DNA of 64,000 bases, taken from assembly GCA_015501055.1 (NCBI GenBank), contig JADNYV010000111.1, forward strand, positions 52,531 through 116,530, read 5' to 3'. The position numbers were made by a program, and so were the translations under genes. Below, piece by piece: positions 58,490 to 64,000 of this stretch; positions within the stretch are counted from its first letter, which is position 1; each line of letters starts with the position of its first letter. Source of the stretch: Mucidula mucida (Eukaryota; Basidiomycota; Agaricomycetes; Agaricales; Physalacriaceae). The notes beneath the pieces are model-generated. The model was not told the DNA's origin, ran no database searches, and saw nothing but the letters and a program-made list of their open reading frames with translations.

Positions 58490-59006
58490 GATTCGGACTA
58501 CTTTGTTGTTTCCTGTACATTATACCCTAGATGAGCTACGTATGAGTACGCCACCGTCAATGCAACGCCGATCATTGATAGAATTCCTGTCAATGCGTGT
58601 GAGGTCACCAGGTCGACTCGCCGGTATAACTGTACAAGATTAGTCAAAGAACAAACTACCGCGCAGTCGGACATTGTAACCAAGTGATGGATTGACAATC
58701 TGCGACGCCACATCAGCAACGTCAGACACCAGACCTGTCGACCAGACTGCCACGAAACAGAAGACCTAATTCACATTATTGTCGACTCTATGACAGCGAT
58801 ACTACTGGGGTCAGATTTCGTAAGAGACTGGTGAATAAGGTTTCATACGGCACGGCCTGCCATGATACTTTAACGCCTTCACAATAGAAAGCAATAGCAA
58901 TTCCGACGTCGCAACCTTCAGCTATGCACCGGCACTGACATTTCAAAGAGAGCTTCAAGTATGATGTATTGGGGAGAGGGAAGGACTCGAAAGCGCCGAA
59001 GGCACG
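58490..59006. other. Intergenic region
   Basis: About 520 bp between the GH16 gene and the hAT-like element; nothing recognised. Confidence 0.4.
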
Positions 59007-59271
59007 GTGATCATTAGAGATGGACACGAGTCCATACTCGAGTATATTCGGACTCATCGTATGAGTAACTCTTACCTCAAACCCAATACTCAAGACTCGA
59101 GTCTTCACTCGAGACTCTACTCGAATATCTACTCTACTCGAGAGTACTTCATGAGTCTCGAGTATTCGAGTACTCGAGTACGATCCGAGTATACTCGAGT
59201 ATACTCACGTATCAGCAAGCAAATTCAAACATAAAGACAGTGAAGATTAAAGTAAGTAGGTCGTAAGTGTA

Positions 59272-59886
59272 TCAAGTTATATCCATATCAGTAGCATCCA
59301 TATCAGTAGTATCCTGAGGTGAAGAAGCAGGCTTGCGCCGTCGAACCAAAACTACCTGCTCAATCGTTTCATAGAGATCATCGTCATCATCGTCAATCTC
59401 AACATCACCATCATGACCCGTGTCAAACTCTGAGACAGGATCCATACCATCGCGGAAATCAGAAAAGTCCATCTCCTCCGACTGTGCAACAGCCTTGCCC
59501 TTCCCCTTCCTCTTGGTCCACAAGTTCTCCTCAACATCATCCCCATCCTCGTCAACCACCTCATCCTCGTCAACCACCTCGTCCTCCTCGACAACCTCAT
59601 CCTCCTCGACAACCTCCTCGACAACCTCCACCTCTGAATCGGAAACATCCATCGGTGCAGCATCCTCCGAGGAATCGTCACCTCCGTCTGCGTCTTCTTC
59701 CTCACGGACTGTAGAGTATTCGTTTTTGTGGACGATTTTGTAGTTTTTTTGTATATTAGATGTAGCATACTCTTCACCTGATGCGTCGTATGCGTCGCTT
59801 CGCAACAGTACTCGCATCAGGTTTGTTTGTAGCACAACATTTTGTATGGCCTTCATGGCCTTTGTCCTTTTTTTTGCTAATGGCAT
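59272..59886 (-). CDS. Acidic low-complexity protein inside the hAT-like element
   Basis: 204 codons from an ATG at 59886. The N-terminal 30 residues are basic (KKRTKAMKAIQNVVLQTNLMRVLLR), and the rest is dominated by Asp, Glu and Val, with tandem EVVEEDEVVDEDE repeats and a basic patch KRKGKGK. No transposase DDE or zinc-finger motif is visible. It could be a remnant of a transposase-associated second gene or captured host sequence. Expression is not shown. The frame is intact over its full length. Confidence 0.45.
   Translation of the reverse strand: MPLAKKRTKAMKAIQNVVLQTNLMRVLLRSDAYDASGEEYATSNIQKNYKIVHKNEYSTVREEEDADGGDDSSEDAAPMDVSDSEVEVVEEVVEEDEVVEEDEVVDEDEVVDEDGDDVEENLWTKRKGKGKAVAQSEEMDFSDFRDGMDPVSEFDTGHDGDVEIDDDDDDLYETIEQVVLVRRRKPASSPQDTTDMDATDMDIT
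59552..59633. repeat. 15-bp minisatellite inside the acidic reading frame
   Basis: Tandem units of the type TCGTCAACCACCTCA / TCCTCGACAACCTCA, about five to six copies, all multiples of three so the frame is kept. Confidence 0.75.
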
Positions 59887-59936
59887 TTTACCTAATTATG
59901 TGTGATCTGGACTGAAATTGTATAATGAATATGCCC

Positions 59937-60025
59937 TTTTGGCGCAGTGGTTATACTCGTTGTTGTGCTGATGCACAGAAATGGCTGAGCTCCGTGGGTT
60001 CAATGCTCACGGGGTTCATTTTGTT
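59937..60025 (+). other. tRNA-like sequence with A- and B-box-like motifs
   Basis: TGGCGCAGTGGTTATACTC resembles an internal A box, and GTGGGTTCAATGCTCAC can form a T-arm with five pairs around TTCAATG, a B-box-like loop. The acceptor stem does not pair well, so it is not a functional tRNA as read. It may be a tRNA pseudogene or the head of a SINE carried by the transposon. Confidence 0.4.
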
Positions 60026-60449
60026 CAAAAAATATATATTAGGAGCTGAATACTCACGAATACTCACGAATATAAGAATACTCATGAGTATTCACGAATA
60101 TTTATGAGTATGAGTCTATCGAGTATTCGTGGCCCCAAACTGAAACTCTAGACTCACCATAGACTCTAGACTCTACTCTACTCACGTGCGAGTATACTCT
60201 TGGCTTGCATGATGAGTATGAGTTTATTCGTGAGTACTTTTTTTATTCTATACTCACGTCCGACTCTAGTGATCATGAAGCTCCCGCCAGGTCGTTCTGC
60301 ATGCGACTGCTATGATTTACTCTGGCACTCAAGTCATGACTTCAACTGTGGAGCAACAAGCTCGCCCCGCATGTGATGCCATAGTCCCAGCGAGGAAGAA
60401 GTCCCTAAAGGTGGATAAGTACACTTGAAGAAGAATAAATAAGCATTAC

Positions 60450-61132
60450 ACTTAGGCAGATGGCGAATACGAGAGATCATCCTCGCCAACGATATGCGCT
60501 CGTTCAATGTATTCTCCTCCAATGAACGTATCTAGACACTCCTTTTCCGCAACGTAATCGAGTCTCTTCGCGCGTAGAATGAGCCTACGACATGTTAGTC
60601 GCGCGCACGTCACGGTGAAGCACTCCCGCTTCGTGGATGCTATATAGAATCGCACTCAGTTCCTCCCGTTGTAGTAAGATGACTCAGAGGAAACAGGCCT
60701 AAAGACAAGTTTTACGAAACAAATTTCTCTTCTATAAGAGTGGACTTGAGATGAGCGGAGGGAGCCACCCACTGGAGCACCGTATTCACTTCCGGTTGGG
60801 AGTCATGAAGAAGTTTTGAGGCGACCACGACAATGCCATGGCTACATCGGATTTACGAAGAGCAACATTGTCGGGTGCGTCAGCGCCCATTGGCATATGA
60901 TGATCTGTGTAAGTAGTCGAGTTTATCCGAGAAGGAATCTAAAGCGCGATAGAGATCGACTGCCGAGGAAGGAAGGATTCTCAAGCGCTTCAGAGTCAAG
61001 TCTCAATGCGCAATGTAACAGTCCAGAAAGTGCAGCGGTGGCGATGGCGTAGGAGGGGAGATTGATTCGCTCCTCTTCATAGAGGATTGAAATCAAAAAG
61101 TTTCTGCCGTTCAGTGGGTAATGATTCATCGG
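60450..61132 (-). pseudogene. FunK1-type kinase, copy 3: internally deleted and cut by telomeric repeats
   Basis: On the minus strand, 61132-60695 follows the N-terminal part of FunK1 copy 2 (about 31835-32295), and 60680-60450 follows its last exon, including EAGVLHRDVRATN and GEDDLSYSPS. The middle of the gene is missing. The conserved stretch after RATN has a further deletion that removes the metal-binding DFD. The 5' end of the similarity stops within about 5 bp of the telomeric tract at 61137. Confidence 0.85.
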
Positions 61133-61136
61133 CCGG

Positions 61137-61161
61137 AGGGTTAGGGTTAGGGGGTTAGGGT
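61137..61161 (+). repeat. Telomeric repeat tract directly on the broken FunK1 gene
   Basis: AGGGTTAGGGTTAGGGGGTTAGGGT on the + strand, three to four TTAGGG-type units with one G-rich variant. Its orientation is that of a right-hand chromosome end. Confidence 0.9.
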
Positions 61162-61855
61162 GGCTGTGACAAAAAACGCGCTAGAAGGGTGGGGGCGAAG
61201 TAGAATAAGGGGGGGTGTTAATTGTAACACACCTGAATCCTTTCGCTTTTAAGCTCTTCAGATCCTACTCGGCATCGACATGTGTTTTGAGGTCCATACG
61301 GTCTAGATATACTTGGGGCCCGAAGGCGATTATGCTATTGGTCAGTGGGGAACTGCCATCGGCCTGTGAAAAGAGTTAGATCACATATGATAACTGTGGC
61401 GCACCTCGGGCCGGTACTTCGGGCCGGATCCGGACCGCCGGGTTAGGACGGGTTAGGGTTTGAGGGTTAGGGTTGGCTAACAAAGCGACAGAGTCAGTTA
61501 TTAAGTATATCAACGTTAAATAAACGCTGTACTCACGGTTAGGGTTAGGGTGAGGGTTAAGGGGGTGTTATTCCCCGAAAAATGTGGTTAGTAAGTCCGT
61601 AGACGAACAAGGGTGTGAGTACTTACCGTAGGGGCTCGGGAACTAGTAACTAAGTGAATGCGTGGAACATATGACCTGCTTGCGGCGGAAAATCGGAGGC
61701 CGTCTCCAGACACCGAGTATACCTGCGCCTCTCGGCGTGGGACTCGGATTTTTACATCTCAAGACTTGATTAAGACCGGGCGAATGCACCCGGCCACCTT
61801 CGACGGGGCCCCAGAGGGGCCCGCTCCATCCGGGCAGATTTCTGTTGACCAGGGT
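61162..61855 (-). mobile_element. 3' region of the Penelope-like element with telomeric tracts
   Basis: Non-coding stretch between the first telomeric tract and the stop codon of the reverse transcriptase. Further TTAGGG clusters lie at 61441-61475 and 61537-61564. On the sense (minus) strand they read CCCTAA, which could pair with a G-rich telomeric overhang. I searched for a hammerhead ribozyme core here and found none. Confidence 0.7.
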
Positions 61856-64000
61856 TCACCAAACGGGGTTCAGATAGACGTATTCAAGGTCGCCGGGCTG
61901 GGGCCGGTTCGGGTGTGGCGATTCCGGAGGGGAATCTACTTGCATATCGTTAGTATCTTGAAGAACAACGTCCTCGTCTAGTTTAGAGAGTACAGTCTTT
62001 TTCCAAAGACTGGTTAAGTCGAATAGATTACGAGTACGTTTGTAACTCGTAATCATTCGACGGTTTAGGATATTTATTTTTCTTATGTCTGGCGTCTTGG
62101 CCATCCCGCGCTGGCTCCGTACCTCCGTCCGTAGACGGCCTGGAGTAGCCACGAGCTGGCCTTCAACGTCATCGATAAACGGGAAGTCGAGGCCCCCGAG
62201 GGTGCCTGCTTCGGCGCGATTCATATATTCGCGCCAATATCCTAGGACTGTATCTCCTAGTTCCTTAGCTGAAAAGTAATTCCAAGCAGTATTATATTGA
62301 GACTTCAAGACTAACACGTCATCGTGCGCGCCGGTTGAAGATTCTCGGTCTTCGAGGCGCTTTTCCCAACGTTTAGAGAAATTCTCTCGAGTCCAATGTG
62401 CTACTTTTTCATACGGATAGCCGCGCGTACAATAGAGAGCTGCCAGGCTCCTAATTGCGTCACTGTAGTGGTCGATTTTACTACATAGCGTTGCTAAACG
62501 GGACATCTCTCCTATATAGGTTCCCCGTTTTACTTGTTCGGGGTGCCATGAGATGTATGGAATTCTTTCCTGGTGGTTACGTGCTTTCCGGAAGGGCATG
62601 TGCTGTACGCTGCCATCGCGATCACGATAGACAGTCATGTCCAAAAAGCTTTGTGACTGGTGGGACACGTTCCACTCAATAGTGCATCCATCGAACTTGA
62701 CGGTTTCCACGATTTGCAACGCCTCTTGTTCAGAGTTGGCGTATACAAGGGATAACACGTCGTCGATAAAGCGCCCGTAGAATAAGAATCTCGGGTTGCC
62801 CATGACGTTCAACTTCCTCTCGAAGTACCAACCAAATAAGTTGGCTAAGTCCGGTGAGTCCGCTACGCCCATTGCAAGGCCGCGGAGTTGTTCGAAGTAT
62901 TCGTCATCGAATTGAAACACTAAGTTTTTGTTACCAACTTCTAAGGCCTTAATGAAGAGCCACTCTTCCCGAAGACTTTCTTCGGAACGTTCGTTCAACG
63001 CAATATCGTTAGTATACCATTCTTTATACAACTCGACGACGATGTCGAGGCAGAGTTGTAATGGTACGTTTGGATAGAACGCGACGACGTCACCAGTGCA
63101 TATATACCACTGGCGACCTTGAGTCGGTTTAACTTTGCTTAATTTTAGCGCCAAATCTTTGGATCCATGGAGGATGGTTGGCGCCGATTTAACAATCGGT
63201 TTAAGTCTTTTGCTGACATACTTGGCGGCGGGGTTCTGGATGGCGCTATGACATGGAAGTATAGGGCGCATCTTCACGGGTTCCTTATGTATTTTAGGAA
63301 TACCGTAGAATTGCGGAAGCGTAGGCTTTTGTCCGACTGGGGTAGTCTTACTCCGGAAGAAGGGGCCAAGTTGTTTCCCGTTACGATGGTGCTGTTCAGC
63401 GGTTTCAGCGAGCAATTCCATCTGTGTATTATGCCAGTTACACTGCGCGACTACATGTATATACATTATTTTACGATAATCATCAGTATTATCGAGGAGC
63501 GCGCGTGTTCGTTCGTTAACCCAGGTGCGTTTAGACACCGCTATCCCTAAGTTCTTATCAGTACTGGTGACGATGTAGTCATTCTCAGTTAAGAACTCAT
63601 GAATCTGGCGAGGGCTCGGAGTAAACGCTTTATGGGCGTCCGAGGCCGTCTCAACGGGTATATTAGATATCGTTCGGTGAACGAAGGTCTCACCCCGTTT
63701 GAGGCCGAGTTCAAGATAGTGCGGTAAACGAGGTGGTATGATGTCGGCCTTGGTAGGGTCCGGCACCTCGTAGTCTGGGTCGTATTCGCGATCTTCATCG
63801 CTTTCAGTGAAGGCAAAGAACAGTCTCCAACGTAAACGTCGTTGAAAGTCGTTCCACGCTTTTCGGATCAACGCCGAATTGCGTGCGCTTTTAAACATAT
63901 AGCGCATACCTATGCTGAGCTGATACTCAATGTGCTTAGGGATTGACACTCCAGGCGAGCGATGTACATAATTTTTAAAATTGGGGATGCCTCTTAATAT
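61856..64000 (-). CDS. Penelope-like reverse transcriptase, endonuclease-less (Athena/Coprina type), 5' end outside the window
   Basis: Open frame on the minus strand through the right edge; 714 codons visible, no stop. Counting from the GTG at 63949: the PLE-typical GIPKIHK with MRPILP near 216-232, RT motif A GDVVAFYPN near 286, motif B GLAMGVADSPDLAN near 357, motif C GRFIDDVL near 392 with the two catalytic Asp, then SFLDMTVYRD. The RT is of the Penelope/telomerase branch, not the LTR or LINE type. After the RT, a C-terminal part of about 250 residues has no GIY-YIG motif. Elements of this kind (Coprina in basidiomycetes) sit at telomeres. The ORF looks intact. No ATG is visible before the edge. 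Confidence 0.9.
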   Translation of the reverse strand: MLRGIPNFKNYVHRSPGVSIPKHIEYQLSIGMRYMFKSARNSALIRKAWNDFQRRLRWRLFFAFTESDEDREYDPDYEVPDPTKADIIPPRLPHYLELGLKRGETFVHRTISNIPVETASDAHKAFTPSPRQIHEFLTENDYIVTSTDKNLGIAVSKRTWVNERTRALLDNTDDYRKIMYIHVVAQCNWHNTQMELLAETAEQHHRNGKQLGPFFRSKTTPVGQKPTLPQFYGIPKIHKEPVKMRPILPCHSAIQNPAAKYVSKRLKPIVKSAPTILHGSKDLALKLSKVKPTQGRQWYICTGDVVAFYPNVPLQLCLDIVVELYKEWYTNDIALNERSEESLREEWLFIKALEVGNKNLVFQFDDEYFEQLRGLAMGVADSPDLANLFGWYFERKLNVMGNPRFLFYGRFIDDVLSLVYANSEQEALQIVETVKFDGCTIEWNVSHQSQSFLDMTVYRDRDGSVQHMPFRKARNHQERIPYISWHPEQVKRGTYIGEMSRLATLCSKIDHYSDAIRSLAALYCTRGYPYEKVAHWTRENFSKRWEKRLEDRESSTGAHDDVLVLKSQYNTAWNYFSAKELGDTVLGYWREYMNRAEAGTLGGLDFPFIDDVEGQLVATPGRLRTEVRSQRGMAKTPDIRKINILNRRMITSYKRTRNLFDLTSLWKKTVLSKLDEDVVLQDTNDMQVDSPPESPHPNRPQPGDLEYVYLNPVW

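Larger units (their letters stand above)
59015..60268 (-). mobile_element. Non-autonomous hAT-like DNA transposon with 8-bp target duplication
   Basis: 1254 bp. It starts TAGAGATGGACACGAGT and ends with the reverse complement of TAGAGTCGGACGTGAGT, imperfect terminal inverted repeats of the hAT kind (TAGAG-). It is flanked by GTGATCAT at 59007-59014 and 60269-60276, an exact 8-bp duplication as hAT elements make. Subterminal regions (59030-59220 and 60045-60265) are packed with ACTCGAGTA/ACTCATGAGTA-like palindromes, possible transposase sites. No transposase is present; the only long frame encodes an acidic protein. Confidence 0.88.

Noticed and set aside
59937..60025. Functional tRNA gene
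   Set aside because: The acceptor stem does not pair and the spacing between boxes is irregular; kept only as a tRNA-like sequence.
63475..63490. CTGATGA on the minus strand, as in the core of hammerhead ribozymes known from Penelope-like elements
   Set aside because: It lies inside the reverse transcriptase frame, encodes Thr-Asp-Asp, and lacks the following GAAA and the stems.

Overview
The window looks like a piece of a basidiomycete (Agaricomycete-type) nuclear genome. Genes are split by many short introns (about 45-60 bp, GT...AG, often with a CTRAC-like branch site). Families are typical of mushroom-forming fungi: FunK1-type kinases, F-box proteins, APH-like kinases, P450s, a GH16 enzyme, an ML-domain lipid transfer protein, and a Ty3 chromovirus. 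Telomere-type TTAGGG repeats occur on the + strand at both ends of the window. No rRNA, CRISPR array or bacterial-type operon was seen. All exon joins were worked out by eye from splice signals, frame and protein continuity.

Left part (1-16.4 kb). A truncated gene of unknown family and a full-length FunK1 kinase diverge from one promoter region. A broken copy of a second gene is fused behind the kinase. An interstitial telomeric tract sits inside an inverted repeat, next to remnants of a DUF6533-like membrane protein. A decayed Ty3/Gypsy chromovirus (6113-13010) has inserted in a DNA-ligase pseudogene. A solo LTR lies nested in its 3' LTR and a second solo LTR lies to its right. An inverted copy of the same ligase pseudogene closes the block, followed by pseudogene debris.

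Central part (16.4-31.2 kb). This is gene-rich: a small mitochondrial-type membrane protein, a P450, an OYE-family reductase, a possible Ragulator subunit, a deleted P450 pseudogene, a SWIM-domain DNA ligase, an ML lipid-transfer protein, an F-box fragment, and the intact member of a three-copy family of unknown function.

Middle-right (31.2-58.5 kb). A second FunK1 copy is inactivated, and from the end of exon 1 onward it is almost identical to copy 1. Then come F-box genes, a small membrane protein, an uncharacterised protein whose broken duplicate lies at 3.4-4.2 kb, a coiled-coil protein with frame breaks, an APH-like kinase, another F-box gene, a complete P450 and a GH16 glucanase-like enzyme.

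Right end (58.5-64 kb). A non-autonomous hAT-like transposon with an exact 8-bp target duplication is followed by a third, deleted FunK1 copy. That copy stops abruptly at a TTAGGG tract. Beyond it are more telomeric tracts and a long open reading frame for an endonuclease-less Penelope-like reverse transcriptase (Athena/Coprina type) that runs off the right edge. The orientation of the repeats and the element says the telomere lies to the right. I read the junction at about 61.13 kb as a chromosome break inside a FunK1 gene that was capped by telomeric repeats and later extended by a telomere-associated retroelement.
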